This document shows, piece by piece, positions 6,606-14,517 of a stretch of DNA of 27,696 nt. A program made the position numbers and the translations under genes. The stretch is from the NCBI GenBank assembly GCA_002771015.1, contig PCUO01000021.1, forward strand, positions 1-27,696. Direction: 5' to 3'. Each line of letters begins with the position of its first letter. Position 1 is the stretch's first letter. The stretch comes from Candidatus Yonathbacteria bacterium CG17_big_fil_post_rev_8_21_14_2_50_43_9 (GTDB lineage: Bacteria; Patescibacteriota; Minisyncoccia; Phycocordibacterales; UBA1550). Under the pieces are notes generated by a model. That model was not told the DNA's origin and searched no databases. It saw only the letters and a list, made by a program, of their open reading frames with translations.

Positions 6606-8807
6606 ATGGCTGTTAAACAATACAAACTTCTCATTGTCGAGTCGCCGTCAAAGGCGAAGACGATTGGGAAATATCTCGGTGCTGATTACATCGTAAAGGC
6701 GAGCGTCGGACACGTACGCGACCTTCCAAAATCAAACAAGCAAGCTATCGATATTCCCGGTGGCTTTATTCCGCATTACGAAATCTCAAAAGGAAAAGCA
6801 GAGGTATTGAGTGAAATTGATGCTCTCGCAAAGAAAGCAAGCGACGTGCTACTAGCAACCGACCCCGACCGTGAAGGCGAAGCTATTGCTTGGCACATTG
6901 CAGAAGCGTGTAAACTAAAAAACCCAAAGCGTGTTACATATCACGAGATCACAAGGACTGCTATTGAGGAAGCTATCGCGCACCCAAGGAAGATTGATCA
7001 GGACCTTCGCAAGGCACAAGAGGCGCGTCGTGTTTTGGACAGACTTGTAGGTTACGATCTCTCGGGGCTCATTTGGAAAAAAGTACGATACGGGCTTTCC
7101 GCAGGTCGCGTACAGTCCCCCGCTCTCCGCATCATAATGGAGCGTGAACGTGAAATCCGCGCGTTTGTTCCCGAAGCATATTGGACACTCACAGCAAAAG
7201 TAAAAACTGAGAAAGGCATTGAGTTAGAACTTTCATGCACCGAGGAACCTCGCGATGAAAAAATCGTCAAAGATATTTTAAAAATTGGTTGCTCAAATCA
7301 ATGGATTGTGCATGAAGTAAAAGAAAGCGAAGTTAGGCGCGCGCCAAAAGCGCCTTTCATTACCTCCACGCTCCAACAAGCGGGCTCGTCGCGTTTTGGC
7401 TTTGCTCCGTCACGCACGATGGGTATCGCGCAAAAACTCTACGAAAAGGGATTCATCACCTATATGCGTACAGATAGCACGACACTTTCTAAGGATTCAA
7501 CGAGCGCAATCATGTCTGAGATTACCAAACGCTATGGCGCAGAATCCGCAGAAGCGCGTGTGTATAAAACAAAATCAAAGAACGCACAGGAAGCTCACGA
7601 GGCTATTCGCCCTACCGATATAAGCAAGGACAACCTAGGCATAAACCCCGAGGAGAAAAAACTTTACAAGCTCATCTGGGCGCGCACTATTGCATCGCAA
7701 ATGGTAGACGCAATGCTCGCACGTACGACCATCCTCGCAAATGTGCGTGATTTTTCCATACCAAACTTTTCTGTGACCGGCTCGCGTGTCATCATGCCAG
7801 GATGGCTTTCGGCAGATACCGATTCACGTGGCGAAGATGTGGAACTTCCAAAAGTTGCCAAGGGAGAATCGCTGATTTTACTTTCATTAGATGATGAAGC
7901 AAAGTTTACAGAACCGCCCTCCCGCTACTCTGAAGCAGGCCTTGTAAAGGAGCTTGAGAAGCGCGACATTGGTCGTCCTTCTACATACGCGTCTATTATA
8001 AAAACCATTTGCGACCGCGGGTATGTTATTAAAGACGGAAAAACATTGAAGCCCACAGACACTGGTGACGTAGTGAGCTCTTTCCTTGAGGAGCATTTTG
8101 CAAATTATATTTCTGATACATTTACAGCAGAGATGGAAAACAAACTTGACGATATAGCAAACGGTGAACGTGAGTATGTAAAAACTCTCAAAGATTTTTA
8201 TCGTCCATTTACGAAGGACCTAAAAGCAAAGGACAAAATAGAGAAGCAGACAAATATGGGTGACGCAGACCCAAAGCACAAATGTCCAAAGTGCAATGGC
8301 CCGATGATTATAAAACTAGCTCGCAATGGAAAATTCCTCTCGTGTAAAAAATATCCGGAATGCGATGGTGCTCGCACAATAGACGGCAAGGAGCTAGAGG
8401 GGCCGCGCGACACTGGCGAGCTTTGTCCAAAGTGCGAAAAAGCAAATCTTGTAGAACGTGACGGGCGTTTTGGAAGATTCATCGCCTGCGGAAGCTACCC
8501 CAAATGTAAATTTATTAAAAAGGACGAGACTGCAGCGCTCCTAAACCACACAGGTGTTGGATGTCCTGTTTGCAAAAAAGATTTTATGACTGAGCGGAAA
8601 GGGCGTTTTGGAATTTTTTATAGTTGCACCGGCTACCCAGACTGCAAGTACGCCATAAAGGCAAAGCCAACCGGAAAAATTTGCCATTACCCAAAAGTAG
8701 ACGGCACACCATGTGGCTCGCTCATGATGGATGGTACAAAAACGATACCTGAAAGATGTAGCAATAAGCTTTGCCCCAACCATAATCCACACAAGCTCAT
8801 GAAGTAA
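6606..8807 (+). CDS. topA: DNA topoisomerase I (type IA)
   Basis: Relaxes negative supercoils by a 5'-phosphotyrosine mechanism. The TOPRIM domain opens LLIVESPSKAKTIGKYLG and has DPDREGEAIAWH. The catalytic Tyr is residue 286 in GFITYMRTDST. The C-terminus carries three Cys4 zinc ribbons (CPKC/CKKYPEC, CPKC/CGSYPKC, CPVC/CTGYPDC) and a fourth partial Cys cluster (KICHYPKVDGTPCG then ERCSNKLCPN). At 733 aa the length is normal. No Shine-Dalgarno is visible; TTGCAA at 6568 with TACTAAT near 6591 may be the promoter. A diverged second copy of its last codons lies 140-225 bp downstream. Confidence 0.97.
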   Translation: MAVKQYKLLIVESPSKAKTIGKYLGADYIVKASVGHVRDLPKSNKQAIDIPGGFIPHYEISKGKAEVLSEIDALAKKASDVLLATDPDREGEAIAWHIAEACKLKNPKRVTYHEITRTAIEEAIAHPRKIDQDLRKAQEARRVLDRLVGYDLSGLIWKKVRYGLSAGRVQSPALRIIMEREREIRAFVPEAYWTLTAKVKTEKGIELELSCTEEPRDEKIVKDILKIGCSNQWIVHEVKESEVRRAPKAPFITSTLQQAGSSRFGFAPSRTMGIAQKLYEKGFITYMRTDSTTLSKDSTSAIMSEITKRYGAESAEARVYKTKSKNAQEAHEAIRPTDISKDNLGINPEEKKLYKLIWARTIASQMVDAMLARTTILANVRDFSIPNFSVTGSRVIMPGWLSADTDSRGEDVELPKVAKGESLILLSLDDEAKFTEPPSRYSEAGLVKELEKRDIGRPSTYASIIKTICDRGYVIKDGKTLKPTDTGDVVSSFLEEHFANYISDTFTAEMENKLDDIANGEREYVKTLKDFYRPFTKDLKAKDKIEKQTNMGDADPKHKCPKCNGPMIIKLARNGKFLSCKKYPECDGARTIDGKELEGPRDTGELCPKCEKANLVERDGRFGRFIACGSYPKCKFIKKDETAALLNHTGVGCPVCKKDFMTERKGRFGIFYSCTGYPDCKYAIKAKPTGKICHYPKVDGTPCGSLMMDGTKTIPERCSNKLCPNHNPHKLMK

Positions 8808-8860
8808 AAATGGGGGTATTTAACCTGCGATAGAGACACAAATAGTTTTTGTAGGGCGCA

Positions 8861-8888
8861 GCGATGTTTTGCGAACACGCAAAACCGC
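8861..8888. repeat. Palindromic hairpin behind topA
   Basis: GTTTTGCG (8866-8873), loop AACA, CGCAAAAC (8878-8885), extended by GCG/CGC with a 2-nt bulge. It lies between the topA stop and the duplicated topA C-terminal codons, so it may belong to an inserted palindromic element. There is no T-run after it. Confidence 0.6.
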
Positions 8889-8943
8889 AAGCCGGGGTCG
8901 CGGAAATTTTCGAGTGCCGGCAAAAAATTATCTGTGACCAAAT

Positions 8944-9033
8944 AAAATTCCAGAACGCTGCTCAAATAAATTGAGCCCAAATCATAACTCACATAAGCTG
9001 GAAAATGCGAAGGTTGACGACAATGAGGAATAA
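8944..9033 (+). pseudogene. Duplicated remnant of the topA 3' end
   Basis: This frame reads KIPERCSNKLSPNHNSHKL followed by ENAKVDDNEE and TAA (9031-9033). The end of TopA (8745-8807) reads TIPERCSNKLCPNHNPHKL then MK. Matching 15 of 17 residues from IPERC to HKL, with mostly synonymous DNA differences, shows a shared origin. A stop (TGA) lies 5 codons upstream in this frame, so it is not a gene. It is either a leftover of an older topA 3' end or of a second topA copy. Confidence 0.75.
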
Positions 9034-9071
9034 GTATAGTATTTCGGTAGATGTTACCTACGGAGGTTATT

Positions 9072-9329
9072 ATGTTTGAAGAACTGGGAGTAGCTCTTAT
9101 CACCATTTTATTGGCTTGGTTTATATGGTACCTTGAATTCGGAAAAACATTTAAAGCAAACTACAGGTTAAGAAAAAAAATGAGGGATTTGGTAAAACGC
9201 GCGAACAACGGAGACAAGTCTGCTCAACGAAAATGTGACAACAGTTGTTATGTAAACAAAAGAGTGGTTCATTGTGAAAACAAAGTAAACATGAAAACCC
9301 ACTATTCTGTATCATATAAAGTGCTTTAA
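9072..9329 (+). CDS. Small membrane-anchored protein, unknown function
   Basis: 85 aa from the ATG at 9072, chosen because GGAGG (9062-9066) is spaced 5 nt before it. A -10 box TATAGT (9035-9040) overlaps the end of the topA remnant. The protein has one N-terminal transmembrane helix (about residues 6-21, GVALITILLAWFIWYL), then a strongly basic region (RLRKKMRDLVKRANNGDK) and three Cys residues. A strong terminator follows. The family is not recognised. Confidence 0.6.
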   Translation: MFEELGVALITILLAWFIWYLEFGKTFKANYRLRKKMRDLVKRANNGDKSAQRKCDNSCYVNKRVVHCENKVNMKTHYSVSYKVL

Positions 9330-9353
9330 TTTTTTATACTACCCAAAAATCTC

Positions 9354-9390
9354 GCTCCATTTGCGCTACGCGCAAATGGAGCTTTTGTTT
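9354..9390 (+). terminator. Strong rho-independent terminator
   Basis: A perfect 13-bp stem GCTCCATTTGCGC (9354-9366) with 9370-9382 around a TAC loop, followed by TTTTGTTT. It ends the small upstream gene and insulates the rel promoter. Confidence 0.88.
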
Positions 9391-9404
9391 AATACACATT
9401 ATTT

Positions 9405-9432
9405 TTGAATTATCCATTTTTTGTGGCATAAT
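9405..9432 (+). promoter_or_regulatory. Promoter of the rel/spoT gene
   Basis: TTGAAT (9405-9410), a 16-nt spacer, and an extended -10 TGG-CATAAT (9424-9432). The -10 ends 7 nt before the ATG at 9440, giving a leaderless geometry with no Shine-Dalgarno. Confidence 0.65.
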
Positions 9433-9439
9433 AAAAAAT

Positions 9440-10936
9440 ATGTTCACCCCTAGAAACTGTAAAAACTGCCCAACAGCCGAGGAGATTATCGCGCTTCTAA
9501 AAAAACACACAAAGGAAGACGCGGTACTAATAAAAAAGGCATACGAGTTTTCCAAAAAAGCTCACGAAGGTCAAAAACGTTATTCTGGAGAACCGTATTT
9601 TTGTCACCTTGCTAATGTGGGAAGCTATCTCGCCGCTATCAATGTGGACTCTGAAACAATCGTCGCAGGCCTCCTACATGATGCGCTTGAAGACGCATCA
9701 ATAACACCGAGAAATATTGAGGAAGAATTTGGAAATGATGTATTGACTCTCGTAGAAGGGGCAACAAAGCTTGGGAAGCTTCGTTATCATGGGGTTGAAC
9801 GACACGTGGAAAGTCTAAGAAAATTCTTCATTGCGATGTCTCATGACATTCGTGTCCTACTTATCAAGCTCGCCGACCGCCTCCACAATATTCAAACACT
9901 AGAGCATGTGCCAGAGGAAAAAAGAAAACGAATCGCCTTAGAGACGCTGGAAATACATGCGCGCCTAGCTGATAGATTTGGTATGGGAAAATGGAAAGCA
10001 ATTTTTGAAGACTCGGCTTTTCCGTATGCTTTTCCTGAAGATTACGAAAAGGTTGTTGCAGTCATAAAAACAAAAAGAATTGCCGATGAGAAATACGCGG
10101 AGAAGATGCATCATTCTATTCAGAAGGAGCTTGTTGCAAACGGCATCAAAAACGCGCGGGTGGACTACCGCGTGAAAAATCTTTTTAGTCTATGGAAAAA
10201 ACTAAAAAGAAAAGACATGGATCCGGACAAGGTGTACGACATCCTTGCTGTGCGTGTTATTGTGAAAACTGTGGAAGACTGCTACAGGACACTCGGAATT
10301 ATTCACAAACACTGGACCCCTGTTCCAGGACGAATCAAGGACTATATTGCAAGTGAAAAAGCAAATGGGTATCGCTCGCTTCACACCACCATTTTTCGTG
10401 GTGATGGAGGCATTATTGAAATACAGATTCGCACGGAGGAAATGCACGAGGAGGCGCAGTATGGTATCGCTTCACACCTGTCCTACAAGGAAAAAGGTGG
10501 TTCAAATGTCGACCTAGACAAGAACATGGCGTGGGTAAAGGAACTCGCAAAATGGCAAAAAACAGTCGCCACTTCTGATGAATTTTTGGAGCACCTTAAT
10601 ATGGATTTTTTTAAAGACAGAGTTTTTGTGTATACCCCAAAAGGCGACGTCATTGACCTTCCTGAGGATTCCTGCCCGATTGACCTAGCGTACACTATCC
10701 ACTCAAATATCGGCGACCATGTTTCAAGCGCGAAAGTAAACGGAAAACTTGTCTCAATAGATACAAAACTTAAAAACGGAGACATTGTTGAAATAGAAAC
10801 AAAAGAAAACGCGGGTCCAAAAAGAAAATGGTTGGGATACGCAAAAACTACGATGGCAAAACGCCATATTCGAAACTACTTAGACAAAAACAGCGCAATA
10901 GGAGCAATAGCTCAGAAACTTTTTGGAAAAAAGTGA
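9440..10936 (+). CDS. Bifunctional (p)ppGpp synthetase/hydrolase, Rel/SpoT type
   Basis: Makes and degrades the alarmone (p)ppGpp in the stringent response. The hydrolase HD domain is intact (HLANVGSYL, GLLHDALEDAS, LIKLADRLHNIQTL). The synthetase domain carries PGRIKDYIA, whose RxKD form is typical of bifunctional enzymes, then NGYRSLHT and IEIQIRTEEMHEEAQYGIASH. A TGS domain follows (DRVFVYTPKGDVIDLP to about residue 460). At 498 aa the protein stops soon after TGS, without the helical, zinc/RIS and ACT domains of long Rel proteins, so ribosome-linked or amino-acid-linked control may be reduced. It is transcribed alone from its own promoter. Confidence 0.93.
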   Translation: MFTPRNCKNCPTAEEIIALLKKHTKEDAVLIKKAYEFSKKAHEGQKRYSGEPYFCHLANVGSYLAAINVDSETIVAGLLHDALEDASITPRNIEEEFGNDVLTLVEGATKLGKLRYHGVERHVESLRKFFIAMSHDIRVLLIKLADRLHNIQTLEHVPEEKRKRIALETLEIHARLADRFGMGKWKAIFEDSAFPYAFPEDYEKVVAVIKTKRIADEKYAEKMHHSIQKELVANGIKNARVDYRVKNLFSLWKKLKRKDMDPDKVYDILAVRVIVKTVEDCYRTLGIIHKHWTPVPGRIKDYIASEKANGYRSLHTTIFRGDGGIIEIQIRTEEMHEEAQYGIASHLSYKEKGGSNVDLDKNMAWVKELAKWQKTVATSDEFLEHLNMDFFKDRVFVYTPKGDVIDLPEDSCPIDLAYTIHSNIGDHVSSAKVNGKLVSIDTKLKNGDIVEIETKENAGPKRKWLGYAKTTMAKRHIRNYLDKNSAIGAIAQKLFGKK

Positions 10937-10955
10937 TGCTCGGGAGACGTCATAT

Positions 10956-11021
10956 GTGTTGCACGCATATTTTCTTGTAAAATTTGCTCTTCTCGCGCCA
11001 GCGCGCTGAGCAAGGCAACAC
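10956..11021. repeat. Nested inverted repeat between convergent rel and parB
   Basis: The outer stem GTGTTGC (10956-10962) pairs with 11015-11021, and the inner stem TTGCTC (10984-10989) pairs with GAGCAA (11008-11013). The loop contains GCGC repeats. The convergent gene ends suggest a terminator region, but no clear T-tract follows. Confidence 0.45.
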
Positions 11022-11063
11022 GCAGGATACATCCCTCACTATAGAGGTTGTGTGCACACTCAA

Positions 11064-12068
11064 TTATAATGAGAAATTTTTTACGTTATAGATGTCCTCG
11101 TCTGGATCTTTTTCCATCACATCCTCCCCTCCTTCTGCCAAATCGTCTCCTTCAGCAGGAATATCAGCTTCTGATTTAGTTTCACCCAAAGGGGTCTCCG
11201 ATACTGATTCGCCTTTCATTTCATTGTGCAAGCGCTTCATAAAAGCTCGGACATCGTCGTTTGAGAAAAAATCAATAACAATCTTTCCACCAACGTCCTT
11301 CTTTTCAATCTGCACACGGGTTCCAAGCACCTCCGTTAGTTCTGCTTCAAATTCTGCAACTTCTGGATCTATGAGGCTAATTTTACGAACTTTTTCCACT
11401 GCAATGCGACGTGCAATTCTTTCCGACTCGCGAACATTAAGTTTTTTGAAAATAATTTCTTTATAAAGAGTAAGTTGCTCCTCTTTGCGATCACAAAGCA
11501 TAAGTAGCGGACGTGTGTGCCCCTCTGTAATTTTTCTTTCTGCTAGCGCGGTAAGCATCTCCTCTGGAAGTGCAAGTAGTCGGATGGTGTTTGAAACATA
11601 CTCGCGACTTTTACCAACCTTCACCGCAATCTGCACATGCTTGAAACCGAAGTCATCGGCAAGACGCTGAAATGCTTTTGCGCGATCTACTGGGTTTAGG
11701 TCTTCCCGCTGAAGGTTTTCAATGATAGCTAGCTCAAGCTTCACTCGGTCTTCCTCCTCTTTACCTTCTTCACCGATGCGAATGAGTACAGGGACTTGCT
11801 GAAGACCAGCTATTTTTGAAGCACGCAAGCGTCGCTCTCCAGCGATGAGCTCATATTCTACCACAAGTCCGCCCTCGGGTTTTTCAATTTCTCTGCGTGT
11901 AACAACGAGCGGTTGCAAGATACCGTACTGTTTTATGGAGTCGGCAAGGTCGCGAAGTTTAAACTCATCAAATTCTTTTCGCGGTTGAAAAGGATTTGGT
12001 TTTATTTTTTCAATTTCAATCCAGAAGATTGAGTTTTGATACATTTGATTTGGCATTCCGATGGGCAT
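11064..12068 (-). CDS. parB: ParB/Spo0J-family chromosome partition protein
   Basis: ParB is a CTP-dependent DNA clamp that loads at parS sites and helps chromosome segregation. The N-terminal CTPase domain shows NPFQPR (residues 25-30), the C-motif GERRLRA (78-84) and ENLQREDLNP (117-126). A helix-turn-helix follows (about 144-168, QIAVKVGKSREYVSNTIRLL), then a C-terminal dimerisation region around 250-285 and an unusual acidic tail rich in Glu and Asp. At 334 aa it is slightly longer than typical ParB because of that tail. No parA neighbour is in the window. The exact start is uncertain (Met1, Met5 or Met9); none has a clear Shine-Dalgarno. Confidence 0.93.
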   Translation of the reverse strand: MPIGMPNQMYQNSIFWIEIEKIKPNPFQPRKEFDEFKLRDLADSIKQYGILQPLVVTRREIEKPEGGLVVEYELIAGERRLRASKIAGLQQVPVLIRIGEEGKEEEDRVKLELAIIENLQREDLNPVDRAKAFQRLADDFGFKHVQIAVKVGKSREYVSNTIRLLALPEEMLTALAERKITEGHTRPLLMLCDRKEEQLTLYKEIIFKKLNVRESERIARRIAVEKVRKISLIDPEVAEFEAELTEVLGTRVQIEKKDVGGKIVIDFFSNDDVRAFMKRLHNEMKGESVSETPLGETKSEADIPAEGDDLAEGGEDVMEKDPDEDIYNVKNFSL

Positions 12069-12126
12069 AAGAGTAAAAAATTAATTTGTATTCACTAATC
12101 TTAACATATCGCCTCGCCTTCGCAAG

Positions 12127-12330
12127 TTATAAAATCCCCAAAAAGTGCATGGGGTCTACCTCCAATCTCGACGCAATATATACATTTAAAAATTCTTGCT
12201 CATCCGTCAAAACGTCAGAATTTCTGTCAAAAAATCTTCGCTTCGCCCTCATCATATCTCGATATGATTCGGGATCCAGCTTGCTTTTTGCCAGGAAATT
12301 CTGCCATTCTGTTCGGATGCGAGATTGGAG
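12127..12330 (-). CDS. Cryptic small protein or remnant upstream of parB
   Basis: A minus-strand frame between stops at 12331-12333 (TAG) and 12127-12129 (TAA) encodes 67 protein-like residues, for example RTEWQNFLAKSKLDPESYRD and FLNVYIASRLEVDPMHFLGI. There is no ATG, GTG or TTG in its first third; the first ATG pair would give only 42 aa (MMRAKRRFFDRNSD). It is therefore either started from a rare codon, or a 3' fragment of a decayed gene. It lies 58 bp upstream of parB on the same strand. The family is not recognised. Confidence 0.4.
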   Translation of the reverse strand, partial: LQSRIRTEWQNFLAKSKLDPESYRDMMRAKRRFFDRNSDVLTDEQEFLNVYIASRLEVDPMHFLGIL

Positions 12331-12374
12331 CTAGACCCTTAATTCTGTGGATATTTTGTATGTAGCATTTTTAC

Positions 12375-12402
12375 TTGCTTTTTTCTATGGATATGGTATA
12401 AT
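12375..12402 (+). promoter_or_regulatory. Promoter of the 97-aa small gene
   Basis: TTGCTT (12375-12380), a 16-nt spacer, and a consensus TATAAT (12397-12402) preceded by TGG (extended -10). A GGAGG Shine-Dalgarno at 12424-12428 follows, so this gene has a normal leader. Confidence 0.75.
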
Positions 12403-12434
12403 AAAACAAGATAAATTTGAAAAGGAGGTGTGCT

Positions 12435-12728
12435 GTGAGCAACATTTATGTTGATGTCGCAAATCGGGTTTCATTTATAATGAGGTCCGAAAGGATAGGG
12501 TTTGATTTTGCATTCGCGCAAGTGATGCGAAATTTCAATCATGACTGGACGACAGCACGTCGCGAAGTCGGGAGCATCCTTGGCAAAAGGAAAAAACGCC
12601 AGAGGAAAGAAAAAGTTTCTGGTCAGCAAATGAATTTGTTTTCAAAAATGACCAGAGAGGAGCATATGAGCGACGCTGCGAAGCATGAAGTATCGCTCAT
12701 AGCGGGAATCCCCGCTCATGATCTTTAG
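12435..12728 (+). CDS. Small basic protein, unknown function
   Basis: 97 aa from the GTG at 12435, spaced 6 nt from GGAGG (12424-12428); an upstream TTG would place the Shine-Dalgarno inside the gene. The protein starts MSNIYVDVANRVSFIM and has a very basic middle (GKRKKRQRKEK), which suggests nucleic-acid binding but proves nothing. It has consensus-like promoter and ribosome-binding sequences, so it may be well expressed. A perfect palindromic terminator follows 12 bp after the stop. Confidence 0.65.
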   Translation: MSNIYVDVANRVSFIMRSERIGFDFAFAQVMRNFNHDWTTARREVGSILGKRKKRQRKEKVSGQQMNLFSKMTREEHMSDAAKHEVSLIAGIPAHDL

Positions 12729-12740
12729 CAACAAATATGA

Positions 12741-12775
12741 ATGCCCACATCGCAATTGCGATGTGGGCATTTTTA
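12741..12775 (+). terminator. Perfect 30-bp palindromic terminator shared by convergent genes
   Basis: ATGCCCACATCGCAA and its exact complement (12741-12770) are followed by TTTTTA on the plus strand. The minus-strand 36-aa gene ends at 12773, inside its edge, so the hairpin may end both transcripts. Confidence 0.88.
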
Positions 12776-12883
12776 CTTCGCGTGTTTTTGGTCACGATCC
12801 ATCTCGTTCCTGAACTCCTTGAACCTTGTGGGGTCCAAGCATTTGATTGCTTCATAAATTGCGTAAAATATATTTTTCAGCAT
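12773..12883 (-). CDS. 36-aa small protein, unknown function
   Basis: The minus-strand ATG at 12883 is preceded by AGAAGGAG with a 9-nt gap and by a promoter-like TTGAAA with TATAGA downstream. The product starts MLKNIFYAIYEAIKCLDP and ends RNEMDRDQKHAK: an amphipathic or partly hydrophobic N-terminus with a charged C-terminus. It is convergent with the 97-aa gene and shares its terminator palindrome. The clean Shine-Dalgarno supports a real gene, but the product is very short and unrecognised. Confidence 0.55.
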   Translation of the reverse strand: MLKNIFYAIYEAIKCLDPTRFKEFRNEMDRDQKHAK

Positions 12884-12960
12884 TTGAATGTTCTCCTTCT
12901 ATAATTTGTCGGAACTTCTATTTTCAACGTATCACAACCACTCGCAAATGACAACCACCG

Positions 12961-12990
12961 TTTACAATATGACAAAATTAGTGATAAAAT
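12961..12990 (+). promoter_or_regulatory. Possible promoter of the flavin electron-transfer cluster
   Basis: TTTACA (12961-12966), an 18-nt spacer and TAAAAT (12985-12990) lie about 40 nt upstream of the first gene (ATG at 13032). Both boxes are 4-5 of 6 to consensus. Confidence 0.4.
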
Positions 12991-13031
12991 ATCGGTAAGA
13001 ATGGCTAACTATCGCCGTCTGTATTACGAAT

Positions 13032-13274
13032 ATGACACCAATGACTATATTTATGGGGCACGGACTCGTGTGGTGGACTGGCATGGTTGGCGGGTTCTTT
13101 TTTTTATTGCTCATCATTACCGCCCTCACAAAACAGTACAACTACAATATTTTTACAAAGTTTCAAATACCGCTCACGCCGTTTCATCACTGGTTTGGCT
13201 GGCTCTGCTTTGGAATTCTCCTCGTGCACTTCCTGCTCGCGCTCTTTAGCTCGGTATTCTTTGTATTTTTCTAA
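13032..13274 (+). CDS. Small His-rich two-helix membrane protein, possible heme b subunit
   Basis: 80 aa with two transmembrane segments (about residues 12-32 and 54-79). His residues sit at membrane-edge positions: H10, H52/H53 and H66. The H53-x12-H66 spacing in a single helix (HHWFGWLCFGILLVHFL) is the kind seen for bis-His heme b ligands in ferric-reductase and cytochrome b-like membrane proteins, so it may carry electrons through the membrane, perhaps as a dimer. That is inference. Two overlapping frames here give less membrane-like products. Its stop is 2 bp before the next ATG, tying it to the reductase gene. The start could also be Met4 or Met8. Confidence 0.65.
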   Translation: MTPMTIFMGHGLVWWTGMVGGFFFLLLIITALTKQYNYNIFTKFQIPLTPFHHWFGWLCFGILLVHFLLALFSSVFFVFF

Positions 13275-13276
13275 AT

Positions 13277-14005
13277 ATGGCAATTATTTCAAAAGTTGTT
13301 AACAGATTGTTCACAGAAGCGCCACATTTTACTGGCACCATTATTGAAAGCGAGCGCATAGGCTCACGCATTCAAAGAGTGCGAATCGGCCTTCCAGAGT
13401 CCGTAAAGGCGCCTTTCCCTCTCGGGTCGTATGTTACTGCTCTCACATGGGACTGCGTACCACGATGCTACTCCACCGCAAAGAGCGACGACCATTCATT
13501 CACACTATTGGTAAGTTTTTCTGGCGGGGGATGCGGAGCGCGATTTTTCCGCGATTCTCCGGTTGGAACCAAAGTTCTTTTTTATGGACCGTTTGATGAT
13601 TTTCCGTACCGCTCTGGCACTGGTCGTGCAAAAGTGTTTTTTGCCACATCCACCGGTATCGCGCCTTTTAGAATGATGCTAGATGAGGCCATCAAGGAAG
13701 GCGCGCATTCAACTATCTATCTCGGTTCACCAAAAGAACCGGACATTGCGTTAAGAAATGAATTTGAGGAATTGCAAAAAAAGCATCCTTCACTTGTCGC
13801 ATTTAACCCTGTGCTTTCAAATAGCGACGAATCATGGAGAGGAGCTCGTGGATATGTGACTGACTATATTCCAAAAAACGCGGATTCAATAAAAAAGAGT
13901 GATATTTATATTTGCGGGATTCCGCCAATGACATTCGGCGTACTCTCTGCTCTTGAAGCGATTGACGTGCCAGAAAAGCAAATATTCGTGCAAAAGTTTG
14001 GTTAG
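13277..14005 (+). CDS. FAD/NAD(P)H oxidoreductase, ferredoxin-reductase (FNR) family
   Basis: 242 aa. The FAD-binding beta-barrel (about residues 15-110) contains the R-x-Y-S flavin motif (RCYS, 63-66) and GGGCGARFF. The nucleotide-binding half contains VFFATSTGIAPFRMML (about 120-135) and YICGIPPMTFGV near the C-terminus. Such modules take a hydride from NAD(P)H and pass single electrons to heme, iron-sulfur or flavin partners. There is no transmembrane helix and no [2Fe-2S] domain, so it is a cytoplasmic electron-input subunit. Its neighbours (membrane His protein, FMN-binding proteins, ApbE) suggest it feeds a transmembrane electron chain. Confidence 0.88.
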   Translation: MAIISKVVNRLFTEAPHFTGTIIESERIGSRIQRVRIGLPESVKAPFPLGSYVTALTWDCVPRCYSTAKSDDHSFTLLVSFSGGGCGARFFRDSPVGTKVLFYGPFDDFPYRSGTGRAKVFFATSTGIAPFRMMLDEAIKEGAHSTIYLGSPKEPDIALRNEFEELQKKHPSLVAFNPVLSNSDESWRGARGYVTDYIPKNADSIKKSDIYICGIPPMTFGVLSALEAIDVPEKQIFVQKFG

Positions 14006-14044
14006 GGAGTATACTTAACGTAAACAAATTATCAAATAAATATT

Positions 14045-14515
14045 ATGGAATCAAACGAAATTGCAGTTTATAGGGGACTTGGAGAGGTGCGTAATTACGG
14101 CGTTGCTGTGCTTATCGCTCTTTTTATTCTAAATGGCGTTACGCTTTGGTCGCTAAATTGGATTGAAGTTAATGACCTTCACAGTGAGCTCCTCAAATAC
14201 AGCGAGTCGCTTCCAGCTCCTGACGCAGTAAAAGCGGATCAAACAGTGAACCTCCCAGAGGATGTATTGCTTTTCCGTCCAGAGTCTAATGCCCGCGTAG
14301 GATTTTATGAGACATCAATAGGTAATGAAAAATACTTGGCATACGCGGATCAGGAAAAACATTCTTTGCTAATGAAATCAATGGAGGACATTCAGGGTGA
14401 GACTAAAAGCTTTGCTCTCGCCCTCATTGCGCTCTATCTCGGAGAGCTAGTAATTCTTTTAGGTTGGTGGTTTTTCATCAGAGCTAAAGTTCGCGAAATA
14501 TTTGAAGCAGTATAA
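14045..14515 (+). CDS. Two-helix membrane protein of the flavin cluster, unknown function
   Basis: 156 aa with transmembrane helices at about residues 18-37 (YGVAVLIALFILNGVTLWSL) and 122-144 (FALALIALYLGELVILLGWWFF). The roughly 85-residue loop between them is probably outside the cell. The short cytoplasmic tail is basic (RAKVREIFE). No cofactor motif is seen. The architecture resembles sensor or scaffold proteins, but it has no signalling domain. Its stop is 2 bp before the next ATG, so it is likely translated together with the FMN-binding protein and may anchor or organise it. Confidence 0.6.
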   Translation: MESNEIAVYRGLGEVRNYGVAVLIALFILNGVTLWSLNWIEVNDLHSELLKYSESLPAPDAVKADQTVNLPEDVLLFRPESNARVGFYETSIGNEKYLAYADQEKHSLLMKSMEDIQGETKSFALALIALYLGELVILLGWWFFIRAKVREIFEAV

Positions 14516-14517
14516 AT

